A DNA stretch of 64,000 nucleotides, taken from the NCBI GenBank assembly GCA_028386065.3, contig JAKUCV010003541.1:1-64000 (forward strand), read 5' to 3'. The position numbers and the translations under genes were made by a program. Under the pieces are notes generated by a model that saw only the letters and a program-made list of their open reading frames with translations, made no database searches and had not been told where the DNA came from. The stretch's first letter is position 1. Each line of letters opens with the position of its first letter. This document shows positions 48,736 to 64,000 of the stretch, piece by piece. The stretch is from Turnera subulata. Lineage: Eukaryota > Streptophyta > Magnoliopsida > Malpighiales > Passifloraceae.

Positions 48736-51700
48736 CTACATTTTATCATTCACTGGAAAGCCATTCCCTTGGTGCAAATTGTTTTGAAGATATGATGACA
48801 CAGAGGCCGGTAGATACTTCATCAACAATCCCTTGGTTATGCCAAACAGGTACCTGGCTAATGCATCAATTTCATTTTCATATTGCTCGTAAACAAAGAA
48901 GGCCGTAAATGAGAAGACCAGAGCTGCATGTAGTTCAACAAAGTCAGGGTGAGGAACAATAAAACCAGTAAAAGGCCATAGATATTTCGAGCAAGAAACA
49001 GTTCCTTACCTATAGCCACTGACGCAGAAAAGGATCGCAACACCATCAACTTGAGAATATAGAGAGACGAAGCAAGCTGTAGGGGAAAAGAAAATCAATC
49101 AAGGCGTACTTTGTCAAAGAAACCATCTCAAGTCAAATAATTTTTTCCCATAAAAGTTATTTTTGTCCTACTAAACTTAAAAAGAATTGACTAAAGCCAA
49201 CCCATCAGTGAAAGCAAGAACAAAAAATTACCATCACAATTATACCTTGAAGAATTTGGTCCAATTCTCTCCGCATGCCAAACATCTTATATTCCAAGCC
49301 CCCTTATTCCAGAAATTTACTATAGATGAGACTGAATCTTGGACTGCTGCTTCTGAAACCTCAAACCAGGATGGAGGTATCCCTGGGATGCTGACATCAG
49401 TTCTGTTCCAAAATTTCCTCCAGTTAGAAAGCAAAGAGAAGGTAAAAATGATTACTAGACAAGAAATTAGGTTAGGAGAAATATTAGCTATTTCAGTAAT
49501 AGCAGACGCCATGCCAAAAAGACCCTTGATAATCAATCTGCTCCGGAGTTTGCTCCAATACTCACATTATAAAGGGTAGAAAGCCATATCCAAACAGAAT
49601 GGTTATGATCCATAGCATTAGGTTGGCAATCGATGTGATAAATGTTCTCCCAGAAAGCAGAAACCAGAAGAGTATAAAGGAAAGGACAACGAAATATAGA
49701 AATGTTTCTTTCTCATCTCTCCAGAGTAAAATGTCAGCAACTGCAAGTGAAAGATCAACCAATCACAGTTATATTTCAGAATAACCATGTTATGGTGCCA
49801 ATCATAATTACATATGCCAATTCTTAGATGCATTCCCATGAAAGTCATTGAACACATTCATCATTATAATATTGGGCACAATCATGGAAAAACTGGTTGG
49901 AGGCCAGCTGTGCATGATTCAGCTAGACCTTTAACCATAACAATAGCCACGCCCACAGCAGACATATATCTTGCATCATTGCAGGCTAGGATTACGGCTT
50001 AAGACCCAACAAATGTCATCAGTCCAGAGAACATCCGATAACTCTCTTGTCAATATTAAAATAGCAAAAATATGAAATTATAGACAGGTCTACTGGTATA
50101 GCACTTCCCAATGTAAGCAAAAAATAACAACATAAAAATCCAACCTTTTCCAGTGCCAAGCAGCTTCTCAACTTTTGATTGTCGTTCAAAATTAGGACAC
50201 CTTGTGAGAGACATGTCCCCAGAAAAATGAGAGAATGATTCAATGGTGGACGTGATACCATCCTTCATCATAATTCAGCAGAGGAATAGAAGTATATTCA
50301 GTAATCATCATCTAACATCTCATCTAACATAGGTATTGAAGTTTAACAACTTCAGTGTTCCAAAACTCAACACTAAGTTAAAATTTTGGAAAACCGTTAA
50401 CAGTAACTACTAAATCTAAAACGATTTGAAAGACCAAAAGATTCAGTAGGACTCACTTCCAAGGAGACAACTGGTGAGTATCCAAGATGTTTTTGGGCTG
50501 CAGTGCAGTTAAAAGTTCTAGTGCGCGAGGCTAAATGAAAGAAATGAGTTAACATAGAATGGTTATATCTTTTGGATCCCAATTTCTCATGAGTCCATTT
50601 GAGGATCAAGATATAGTACCATACTAGTCTGGCCGGAAGGTTTACCAACGGTCTGCAATGACAGTAATAGCAAAGTTAATTAAAGCAGGATCACTACAAA
50701 TTCATGCAAGCATAAAAAGGAAGGAAACTGCAAAATATCTCTTAGTTTTAGAGTAGAAGTCAAAGTCTTGATAAAATTCATGCCTATGCCCCAGTTCACT
50801 GACCTACAATCTGATTTTACACAAAAATAAACTTTTACCAACTTAATTCTCCACTTTTTTCTGCCTATCTATGAAGATCAGGTACCAGAATATGCTATCA
50901 TGAATTTCTACAATTACAGCATTTGCATGTTACTAGAGAGAGATAGGATACATAGGTTACCTCTGATACCCGAAACCTTCCAAAATACTGGATACAAAGT
51001 CCCAGAACTTCATGGGCTCAAGGTTAGTGATGAAAAAGGCCTGGAGTTGATTATCAACAGCATTATTCTTGTGTATAAACTTTGCCAACGCAGGAAATTT
51101 CCCCACCAAGATTTTAAAAAATGTACCTTTCCAGCCACAGAGATCATTCGAGAATTAAGTGCTTCTGCTGCGCAGATGTGAGCATGAGTAACATTCTCAG
51201 CATAGGTGAAGTCAGACAAGTTTTCACCACCTCCTACAATAAACTGGAATGACAAACCATGTTTATTGAGGAAGATTAAAAAAACTTTAATCCAGGTTGA
51301 TGGACAAAACAAACATATAAAATTTACATTGAGGTAATCCAATAATAATGCTTACATAGGGAAGAAACTGGAGAAAACATCACACAAGTAAGAAGTGCAC
51401 ATAATTGACCAAGTATGGAAATCAGCAGTTACCTTTGCCCAGCCAGATTTTGCTAAATTCACTAAAAAAGGCACCAGCTGAGTTTCCCCTGGCCCAAAGA
51501 CATTGCTAGGTCGAAGTGCACACGTCAAAAGACCATCAATATTGTTAGTATAAAGGATCAGTGCTTCCGCTTGAGCTTTAAGGTCACTCATCATATCGTG
51601 AAACTGTACCACAATAGAAGGCACCAATCAAAACTCAACTCTGAGAAAAACAAAATAGACAAAATTCTCCAGAGCAACAAACATACTTTCCAATTGAATC

Positions 51701-52531
51701 GCAACGACTCATCGCCATCCAGTATATCATGTGAACCATCAAAAACTACATCCGCAGTGCTGTTATATATTAGCTGCCGAACATTGCATTCCCGGCAAGC
51801 ATGAATGACATTTTTAGCGCCTGAACAAAATAACGTTAAAGCAAGTCATATTCCTTTGCAAAAGAGAGCCCGATTCCATAGATTTGAAATCAATGATCTA
51901 TCTACCTTGCACTACAGTCATGTAGCAGAGATAGAAATCATGCGTCGTTAAATCATCAGCTTCCATATAAAACACCACAGACGAACCTCCAATAGCTGCA
52001 AAACACGTAAGACATTTCGCGAATTGCAAATCAATTACCGTAAATCAAAAAAGGATCACTAATTGCTATACCTCCCTAGCCCTAACTTCTTAAACATGTA
52101 GTCGTTTCCACTGAACTAAGCTCAAAATTTAACCTAACCGATTAACCAGGTTACAGTAACAACAAATACAAAACGACAGCCAAAAAAACCGTACATTTTC
52201 CTTTGCGGCATTTTCCCCCGGAAACGAAACGAACAGAGGAGCGAAAACGATAGGCATTACCTTTGGTGATTTGCGAGACGTCGCGAACATCGAGGTGGTG
52301 GTAAGAAGCGCGGCCGGAGGAGACGGCGTCGTGGAGGAGCGAGTCGGGAGGGTGAGTGAGGTCGAGTTGGAGGGAGAGGGCGGAATCGGAGACTCGGACG
52401 ATCCAGTCGCCGAGTTGGAGGAGCTTGGTGACGAGCGATCTCCCTAAGAATCCCCGGCCGCCGAGGACCGCGCAGGTCTTCGGCGTCGTTAAATCCCTAA
52501 ACGGAGCCTCAACCGGATCCTCAATCGCCAT
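48736..52531 (-). CDS. RTN20: 3-beta-HSD/sterol decarboxylase-like protein with C-terminal reticulon domain (RTN20 type)
   Basis: Twelve exons on the minus strand (52531-52261, 51995-51906, 51820-51687, 51603-51433, 51243-51127, 51040-50961, 50652-50457, 50262-50145, 49740-49566, 49417-49246, 49076-49010, 48923-48736) join in frame to 592 residues. An extended-SDR fold leads: nucleotide loop VLGGRGFLGRSLV (about 21-33), then DVRD, CNVRQLIYNSTADVVFDG, LLTCALRPSNVFGPG and HLGYSPVVSLEDGI. Exons 9-12 add a reticulon domain (VADILLWRDEKETFLYF, long hydrophobic pair, ...YEQYENEID...) that anchors and curves ER membrane. Arabidopsis At2g43420 has the same fusion; the family acts on C4 of sterol intermediates. 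At the expected YxxxK active site the sequence reads MMSDLKAQ, so the Tyr is absent. To my memory this is also so in At2g43420, and a non-catalytic or altered role is possible. Confidence 0.9.
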
Positions 52532-54256
52532 TTCCACAACCAAACAACAGAGAGACACACACACACAGAGAAGGAAGGAGAGAGGAAATTTCTAGAAACG
52601 AAGAGAGATTTTGCGTTTTATTAGGGAGGGATTTGATGATTTTGGTGATGATAATGTGATCAGTTTTTTCTTTGCGTTGTTTTGTGTGTGTTATTATGTA
52701 TGCATTTAGGGAAAGATTTGGCGGGGAAACTGCGTATAAAGGAGGGAGGAATTGACGTCTCGTTGCTTTTTTAATTGGTTACTGTAGTAGTTGTGGTGGG
52801 TGGGTCCCATCTGAATCAGCTATGGCCTATCGCTGGCTCTTCTTCTTAATCCTTTTACAGGGTTTTGTTATCTTTCTGGGTTTATTTTGGAAGATCGGAT
52901 AAATTTTTGAGAAAGAAGGCGACTGTTCTTGAAAACGATTTTAGGATAAAAAATAAGAATTAGTAATATTGTTAATATAATTATAATTAATATTCTAGTC
53001 CATTAGATAATAAAAAATAATAAAATGGTGGATTGGTTGAGAATTGAGAGCTAATATAAAATAATATAAAAAGAAGAAAAAATTGCAAAAAAGTTAAGTG
53101 GCAAAGCAATAGAGCTTTGTTAAAATTTTAGGTACTGCTAATTTGGTGGCATTGAGAATAAAGGCTGCCATCGAAAAGAAAATTTACCAAATATAGGAGT
53201 TGCTTGTGTTTATGTGCATTTTGCAGTGGAAACTGGCTTTGATTGAAACCATTGATGCCCTTTAGTTTACTCAATCAAGTGACTTGGAATTCTTGATTTT
53301 AAAGTCAAATCAGAAAAGTGTGTGCAATAATGAGAGGATTGAACAATTAACAAGAGCAAAAGGTTGGCACTTGGCAATTTTCTTTTTCTTTTGATAGAAG
53401 TATAACTCCAAAGATTAAGGCCAAAGTGAACATTTCGAGAATGCATAGGGGGTAGGTGATGTTGTCTCGTGAACAGTGATACTGCCAGTACTACCTGTCA
53501 ATTTTCATAGATAGAATTTCATTTTCTTAGATGGGAGAGCAGGGTGATGCTGTCAGTGAATGGAAAATTAGAAAACTACCAGCCATACAGGTAGTGTTGG
53601 ATACCCATAAATCACCTAATATATACCATAAAGAAGCCAGTATCTTGTGTAGTGAAAACCCACCTCTGCTTCTTACTCCAAATCCTTCCTAACTCCATTA
53701 ATTTAATGCAAATGAAGTAACTAAATCACCGGATTCAGAATAGATCAACCACTTTAGGGAGGTAATCATAAATCTCACCCTTTACAAGTTTATGGGCAAT
53801 TTTGCAGACCTCACAGTGTTATATTGGCCCAATTAGAAGGCCCCATGCCAACTTACTCTTCCTATTATTTTTCAAGCCCAAGCCCCCGTACTCTTAGGAT
53901 CGGGAGGGTAAATTTGTGCTCTTAAAAAGGGGAATGAGAATGGTACTCTTGAAAAAGAAAGTTGATGAACATGGTACTCAACCAAAATGTAGAAACTGAC
54001 TTCAAAGTTTTAAGAACGCAACACTAGAAGAATCAGGCACGAATCTCTTTATATACAATTCCTGTATAAACTACTACAGATTGTTTCCAGCAATATGTTA
54101 AACGAATATGGATTAAAACAAGAGAGGCCGGTCAGAATAAACTCTTTATTATCCTTGTCTGTAACTAATGTTAAACAAAAGCTGAATCTGAAAGCAAATA
54201 AAGTATCGTTTGCCAAGCATAAGAAACATTTGTTTTCGATGAATGGTGTTGATCAC
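52532..54256. other. intergenic region; expected last glyoxalase exon not found
   Basis: It contains the promoter of the RTN20-like gene (CT/GA-rich near 52540-52600). It should also contain the last exon of the glyoxalase II gene. I searched by eye on the minus strand for sequences able to encode LPTIP, EK..NPFLR or similar and found none. Confidence 0.5.
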
Positions 54257-56732
54257 CNTCTTGCTGCGAAGTTGGGCCACATGGGTTGCATACGACTGGA
54301 GTTCCTCATTATTGGGTTCTATTGACAATGCAAACTTTGAATTACTCTGAAAAAACGGATGCATAATTCTCAGAGCACTGTAGCATTCATCTTGAGTGGA
54401 TTAAAAAAGCAAAGAATGTAAAAAAGACATGGTAACCAACCAAGGTATATTCATGGCCACAATATACATCTGTATCATCTGGTAAAGATATGATTTTCTT
54501 GAGGGAGGAAAGCATCTGCAACAAAGATATAATCAGGTGCTATAGCATTCAATCATCACAAAGCAAAAGATAAAGATAAACCAGAAAGAAAATGCACCTT
54601 TCAAAGTAATGTGATATAATTAACAAAAATCATGAGCTCAGAGATTGATATGACTGATTTGCCAACAATATACAGAATTACCACTCTGTATTGCACCATT
54701 TGGGGATACTATGCATAACCAAGAAGGCACACCAAAATTACCTGCTCAGGTGTTCCTTCAAAGAGCTTTCCACATGATAAGCTAAACAAAGTATCTCCGG
54801 TAAAAATTGCACCTGATCCGGGGAAGTAAAAACTAATGTGGCCTGCAGTGAGGTCAATGCAGAAGTTAAAAATCCAAGAAAATCAGACTAATCATAAGTA
54901 ACGACAAATTATGGATCACCTACACATTCCATGACGATGAAAATGTAGCAAGGAAATGCAATTTTAATTGATCATACAGGTTGAACTTCTCACAACTCTT
55001 TATTGATTTCGTAAAGCATTGCAATTCATAGTGTACTTACAACAAACAAATCAGCATTTTTCTGCTTATCAATCTCACATCACATTTGAAGTTTTTAAGA
55101 ATAAAAATCAGCCAACATACATTTCTCTATTGAAAAAATGGTTTTCCAACGCAGTAAAACAATAAATTCAGAGTGCATTGATTTTTTCCTCATTCACAAA
55201 AATTTCTTGACAGAGATGGATGATGAAATCCAACCTCGGGTATGACCAGGGGTTTCCATCACAAGCACCTCATGGCCTGCAAACATCCACTTATCCCCAT
55301 CACTCAGAACAATATCAATCCCAGGAATCCTATCCCTGTCAACTGCTGAACCAATTACCTAAAAAGCCAGGAACGGAGTATAAAAAAACATGAAATTTAT
55401 AGGCATAATGTCAAGGGAGTATATTACTTAAGAAAGGCCCTATCATTCAAAACCTTAGAAGTTATGCATCTAGGACTAAGATTCATCAGATGAATACAAG
55501 TCACCGTTAACACAATCTCTGAACTACTTTTTGGTTATTTTTTATCATAGGAACAAGGCTGCAACCAAGAATATATTCATGGGAAACACGCCTTCACCAG
55601 TAATGTTATCACCTTACCTTTGCACCATATCTCGCTTTCAACTCCTCATTCCCCCCTGTATGATCATGATGATGATGCGTATTCAATATGTAGGTCAAAT
55701 TCCGTTTCGTCTTACTTAAAGCATCTATAACTGGTAGAGCTTCAGAGGGATCAACAACTCCGACCGTTCCAGTGTCAACATCATGTAAAAGATATGCATA
55801 GTTGTCCCTAAGACATGGAACCTGAAGTACACAAATTAACAAAAGAAATCATATGAGACATCCGAACACATAAAAGCACCACAGTACTCATAATGCAAGA
55901 AAGTCTACACAAAATGGGAACCCTTACCAATTCAATTTGCAGTGAGGAAGACATATTATAGACACTGCAAAATTGAGCAACTTTAAGCGTTCGACTGGCT
56001 CCACGAAGTGTTTTGAAAGGAGCAGACAAAAGCCGCATGAATCCATACACAAGACCTTTTCTAAGGCAAAGTTGCCTCATCCCTGGCCATATGCCAAACC
56101 CACTCCTCACCTAGAATTCCGAGGAACAAAAACAGGATCCAACAAATCAAAATGGGCCACAAACTATGGATGGGATGCAATAAACAACACAATCTCACAA
56201 GAAGTACCAACCAAGACATGTAATAAACAACGGGACAGATGAGCTTTAATTTCGCACAGTAAATTAAAGATTTTGTCTTTGTCAAGGAGTTCACCCGTCA
56301 ACAAGTTAATACCATGATACAGCACCATAATTACAACACATCATTTCCAGGAACTTGCATTGATATAAAGTGTTTTATCACATCAATCGACTTGACTGCT
56401 TACAATCCAACAAAAAAACTTGTTGGAGAAACTTCTACCCGAAAACATGATTGCTACATAAATGAAACATAGGCACTAAACAAACAATTGTACAAATGGG
56501 TTAAAACACTAAGATCAAACACAACACAGAAACTCAACACATCATAACATAAAACTAAACTGTCATAAACAGTGGAAAAAGTTTTTTTTTTTAAAAAAAA
56601 AGACATACAAGTGAAGTAAATTTGGAGAGTGGGTGGAAAAGAGAGAAACAGAGAAAAGGAGTGGCAGAAGAAACAAACCCTAGTGCAAGGAAGGGAGGCC
56701 ATAGCACAGGATGCTTTGGAGATCATTTGCAC
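54257..56732 (-). CDS. GLX2: mitochondrial glyoxalase II-type hydrolase, 3' end missing
   Basis: Seven exons are visible on the minus strand: 56732-56679, 56110-55928, 55821-55618, 55358-55235, 54842-54742, 54515-54441, 54346-54257. They give 277 residues in frame, where the family has about 320-330. It starts MQMISKAS with a basic mitochondrial presequence. The binuclear metal site THHHHDH is at about 127-133, with the further ligand blocks DTPGHT-like (ETPGHTRGH), [17 protein letters not shown] and CGHEYTLSNSKFA. It resembles GLX2-1/GLX2-5. Glyoxalase II hydrolyses S-D-lactoylglutathione to lactate and glutathione; GLX2-1 is reported to have shifted activity, so the substrate is uncertain. 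After AQLRSK the sequence has an undetermined base (54258) and a GT donor, and no exon for the last about 50 residues follows. Confidence 0.88.
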
Positions 56733-57254
56733 CCCCTACCCCTCTCTCTCTCAAATGGGTGTGCCACAGAATTTAGAATAGAGGAATTGTTAAGACCAAG
56801 AAGGAGTCTTCACAAAAAAGAAGAAATAAAAAGAAAAAAAGAAATGGTCTTTCCTTTTAGACCCAAAAAAATAAAAAGAAATAAGAGGGAGAGAGAGAAA
56901 GAGAGAGAGTGAGTTTGATAATTGTTGGTGTGTGTGGGTTGGCAGCAGTTGGCACTTGAATGATGTTGATGGTGATATTTCTTTTTTCCTTTTATTACCT
57001 TTTTTTTTTGGCCCTCTTTTTTTTCCAAAATATTTCTTTTTTCAAAAGAAATTACAAAGCACAAAATTTGTGTGCTTTTCTTCTTCTCCACATTTCTCCA
57101 GTGGTAGTAGACTAGTAGTAGTGGAGACTACTGGTGCCAATTGTTTTTTTTAACATCAAATCTTTTTAATTGGATTTATCTAAATCTTTAGGAGAGATTA
57201 TGATAAAGTTACTTTACGGGTCACCGACGAGCACGCAGGGGTTTCAAGACAGTA

Positions 57255-57260
57255 CACGTG
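57255..57260. promoter_or_regulatory. G-box CACGTG upstream of the glyoxalase gene
   Basis: CACGTG in the context TACACGTGGG, 520 bases before the glyoxalase ATG on its promoter side. G-boxes bind bZIP and bHLH factors; use here is inference. Confidence 0.35.
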
Positions 57261-57421
57261 GGAGTGAGTATACGTCACTACACCAGGACAGGTTCGTTGT
57301 TCGCTCTTTACCCTTTTTTTCTTCTTTTTTTTTTTCTTTTCTGGTGTCAACAAAATAAGAATAATAAAAAAAGGAAAAGTTCGGTGCACAGTCTTGCGTC
57401 ACAAACCGCTTTAAACGGACC

Positions 57422-57427
57422 CACGTG
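57422..57427. promoter_or_regulatory. G-box in CCACGTGGCA
   Basis: A perfect palindromic CCACGTGG core, 167 bases from the first G-box, about 690 bases before the glyoxalase ATG. Context CCACGTGGCA is the strong ABRE/G-box form. Confidence 0.4.
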
Positions 57428-59557
57428 GCACATTACGCGTTAGGCTTTAGATGCCTAACTCTCCCTCTCCCTCCAATATCACTCTTTATACACAAAAAGA
57501 AAGAAAGAAGAAATTATATTGTTTAGAGAATCCGATATTTGTTAGTAAATTTCTCTTTTTAACACAATATAATGATCTTCCTCACCATGAATGTCAATTT
57601 TTTATTATGGATAGTTGTCATATCAATATCAAATGTGTACACACAACAAATTTAGTAAGTAGTTCTTGATAATTATATTATTTTTGGTGGATCACGCAGT
57701 CTTTTTAAACACTTTTATTGAAAATAATTCCATTACACGTGTATCTCACTATATCTCCACATGAAATCTTACCAGCCGTGTCTTTTGCGTAGTCGGAATT
57801 TTTTTTTTTACGAAACAAAGACACACGCCATTGCATCTTGCATGGGTGTGTGTGTTATATGACATTCCGCGTAGTCGGAATTTATCCCAAGATTTGGTTG
57901 TTTTTAATATTTTGACTTTGGGATCGGTTTTAAACTTCTAAATTTAGTAGCTAAGATCTTGAGATTTAATATTTAAAATTTTGGAAAAATATTTAGTATT
58001 TCAAATTTAGAGAAATTATAGTTTTAGATGTCGCAAGCGTATATATGCGGTATGGCGTACTTTAAAATAGAATCTACAATTTTCAGGTATTGAGGATCAA
58101 ATTTTTTGGGTATATTTAGCACCTTCCACTAGTAGCTTTAGTGATAAAATTTTAGATTATAGTCTAATTAATATTTGGTCATAACCTCGCGATGATGAAA
58201 AAACACTAGTTAAAAATGGAGTTGAAACAAATTGAAATGCTAATTATTATTTTTTTAATAAAACCACCAGTTTTGCATCCACACCAGTTTATTTCGGACC
58301 AAACTCTTCCATAAACATTGATTCGAACTTGTATTTTATTCCACATGATCTTTTTTTGGGGTTAAAACGAAAAATTTAGTTCCTTTTTTCTCCCGTAAAA
58401 CCCAACTCGTTGACCGTTTATATAGTATTTTGCATTCTGAGTTACCTAAAATCACAATAATTTTATGCTTTTGATTTCGTAAAAACAAAAAAAAAAAAAG
58501 AAGAAGAAGAAAGGTATATGCCCTTTTATGGGCGCTAAGAACACAAATGGGATTTGAATCTCTGAGCCAATAACGAGACATGACCATGTAAATAATAACG
58601 TCGCGGGGCCCAAAAACGTTTATCAGTGGAGGGCTACTGCGGATTATTCGAACCAGAGAATCCACCATGTCCCCATTTGCAGAAAAGTGCCATTACAGCC
58701 TAATAAAAGATGAGTAGGGTGCAGAGGTATTAATGTATTTGGATCCTGTCAGAACTCTAGAAGTTAAACGCATTTGAGTGAAAATTGATAGATAGGTAGA
58801 TAGGCCCAAGACTCAAAGCCAGTCATGAATAATAACAGAAGCTTACCATGGAATAGACCCATTTAGAAAAATCAGTTCTTTCTAGGAAATTTTTAGAGGG
58901 TGACACTGACACTTGACCCTATCTGAAAGAACAGAACACCCACTTTTGTCCAATGAGAGAAAATACAAGTGATTTAAAGGCCCGGGAAAATTGGGTCAAA
59001 GGCAGATTTTGCCCCTGCACAATGTTCATCACAATATAACAAAGATTTCACCTTTTGCGTCCATGTTTTATTTCAAAAGTAGTGTAAAGGATAGATGAAC
59101 ATTCCAGTGTTGCACCCTCCTTGTGGGTCTTGGTCATCATTCACAAAAAAAGGAAATCTTTTTTTGGTTTTAAGTAGAACCCTGAAACTCGAGACCTTCC
59201 ACTTAAGCCACAACTCCTTAATAACAATCACAAGTGATAAACACGCCACAATCTATCTCAACTATATAAGAAAGAAAAATTCCATCATTAAGCTCAAAAT
59301 TTGTTCATCAATGTACTACTGTCTATCTCTGTGTAATTATGGAGCCCGCATAGACCCCATATACCATACGAACAAGCACGTTAACCAGTGGAAGGAAAGT
59401 TGTTTTGGGGGCCCTTTAATGGTACAACAACGATCATACAAACAAGAGGTACGGAGCATACTTTTCACAGAAAAAATTGGCTGCATACGGCAAATGCGAG
59501 AATCTAATCTTTTCGATTGTGTTAGATTGCAGTGGGAAAGCAGCAGCTGCAGACATC

Positions 59558-62994
<3,437 letters not shown>

Positions 62995-64000
62995 TTTCCG
63001 GTGAAGTGGTGGAGACTGTGAAAGACTAGAGAAGAGAAGACGCGCTTTTTTAAACGGGAAGCGTAGTATACAATGACACAAATACCCTCCTCCAGTAAGG
63101 AAAAAAAAATGATTAAGGGGCTCATTTAGTAGCATATAGTAATTTTAAATGGATAATATCGGATTAATTATTGGGACGATCCTGTTAATATTGTTGTTTC
63201 ATAAGACTTATATATATTAAAAAAAAAATTACTTTCTTATTGGTATTTAAGCCATACACAGTAACATCTTTACATCTTTTGAGTGCTACCTTTCAAAAGA
63301 AAAAACTCATATTACCTTAATTAAGCTAAAACAGCTAACCTCACAGGATTTATATAAAAAAAAATCCTAACCCTAGCCTTATTAGTCAAGTCAACATTTT
63401 TGTTAACATTAGACATTCGTGACCTCCTTGCGTGGCTTTTGTGCTTCACATTTTTTCGTCAACAATTTCTTTTGCCATAAAGGGGCAATATTCTTAGAAA
63501 GAAATGCATACACAACTTAAAGTGCAGGTACATGAGGCAATAATTGGACCAGCCACCGAACATAGGCCACAAACTCACACTTCACTACTTTTAGTGTGTG
63601 GGATAATAACACACGTTAAATCTGTCGAATTTGGAATTAAAGATTTAAAGTTTTTTTTTTGCCGGAAAAATTTTTACTTTTTAAAGTATCTAAAGAGAAT
63701 ACTGAAGGTTACGGACAGAATCTACGAATTTTTGTCACGTCATGGCATTTTCGTGAGTGAATGTATTTGTTTAAGTACTTCCTGCAGGACAATTATGTCC
63801 TTTCTCGTGGCTTGTGCTTCCTCGACAGTTATTGGATCCTCCGTCGAGAATGCGGTGGACTAACCAGTCATTTTTTGCCACCTGTCACCACAATGCAACG
63901 CGTAGAATATAAATGGGTCCCTAATTATTTGGGTTTGACCGTATAGGGCCTTGTCGGTGTAAAACGTGCATTTCCTCTTGTGTTCCCATACGAAAATGAG
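62995..64000. other. CRT3 promoter side and right edge
   Basis: It contains CRT3 5' UTR and promoter. I see no gene to the right edge. One UPRE-like element lies at 63735. Confidence 0.4.
63735..63742 (-). promoter_or_regulatory. UPRE-like TGACGTGA upstream of CRT3
   Basis: On the CRT3 strand this reads TGACGTGA, matching the UPRE core TGACGTG(G/A) bound by ER-stress bZIPs (bZIP60/bZIP28 in Arabidopsis, XBP1 in animals). It lies about 740 bases before the ATG. A single 8-base match can arise by chance. Confidence 0.3.

Larger units (their letters stand above)
56733..59557. other. intergenic region upstream of the glyoxalase gene and 3' of CRT3
   Basis: It holds CT/GA microsatellite tracts (56737-56753, 56887-56912), poly(T) tracts and two G-boxes (57255, 57422). 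The right 400 bases are probably CRT3 3' UTR. I see no gene; the small open frames near 58336-58668 and 59095-59598 are unsupported. Confidence 0.4.

Noticed and set aside
58520..58640. tRNA T-arm-like 'agattcaaatccc' on the minus strand
   Set aside because: No acceptor stem, D arm or anticodon arm can be drawn around it.

Overview
This is a plant nuclear window. Genes are interrupted by AT-rich GT-AG introns, the intergenic DNA is about two-thirds A+T and full of short retroposons and MITEs, and every recognisable protein has a close Arabidopsis-type relative. A core eudicot is the best guess; I cannot name the family or species.

Left part, 1-11 kb, is accessory and repeat-rich. It holds a degraded LINE ORF1 fragment (zinc knuckle), then a tandem array of a small secreted cysteine-rich peptide gene: two intact two-exon copies, one orphan promoter plus first exon, and a decayed flank further right. 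MITEs and a SINE-like insertion separate the copies. An aspartic-protease pseudogene and a hAT-like MITE follow.

Middle part, 11.8-38.5 kb, is conserved. It carries a DUF1336 (EDR2-C-like) protein, strictosidine synthase-like SSL3, the mitochondrial electron-transfer flavoprotein:ubiquinone oxidoreductase (17 exons), a LINE with a second retroposon nested in it and both target-site duplications intact, a PosF21/bZIP59-type group I bZIP factor, the F-box protein SKIP16, and a GT31 galactosyltransferase-like gene.

Right part, 42-63 kb, holds an FPA-like RRM-SPOC protein whose C-terminus lies in a shifted frame, a sterol-dehydrogenase-like protein fused to a reticulon domain (RTN20-like), a mitochondrial glyoxalase II-type gene that lacks its last exon in this sequence (the only N of the window lies at the break), and a complete CRT3-type calreticulin whose HDEL signal is finished by a 12-nt last exon.

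The genes are not an operon. They do echo ancient gene neighbourhoods: ETFQO, RTN20 and GLX2-1 are neighbours in Arabidopsis, as are DUF1336/bZIP69/SKIP16, PosF21/GLX2-5 and CRT3/SSL3. The two most interesting signals are the peptide array, where the leader is frozen and the mature cysteine domain has diverged, and a recurring class of ultrashort poly(A) insertions with long target-site duplications, one of which has an unoccupied paralogous site inside the same window.
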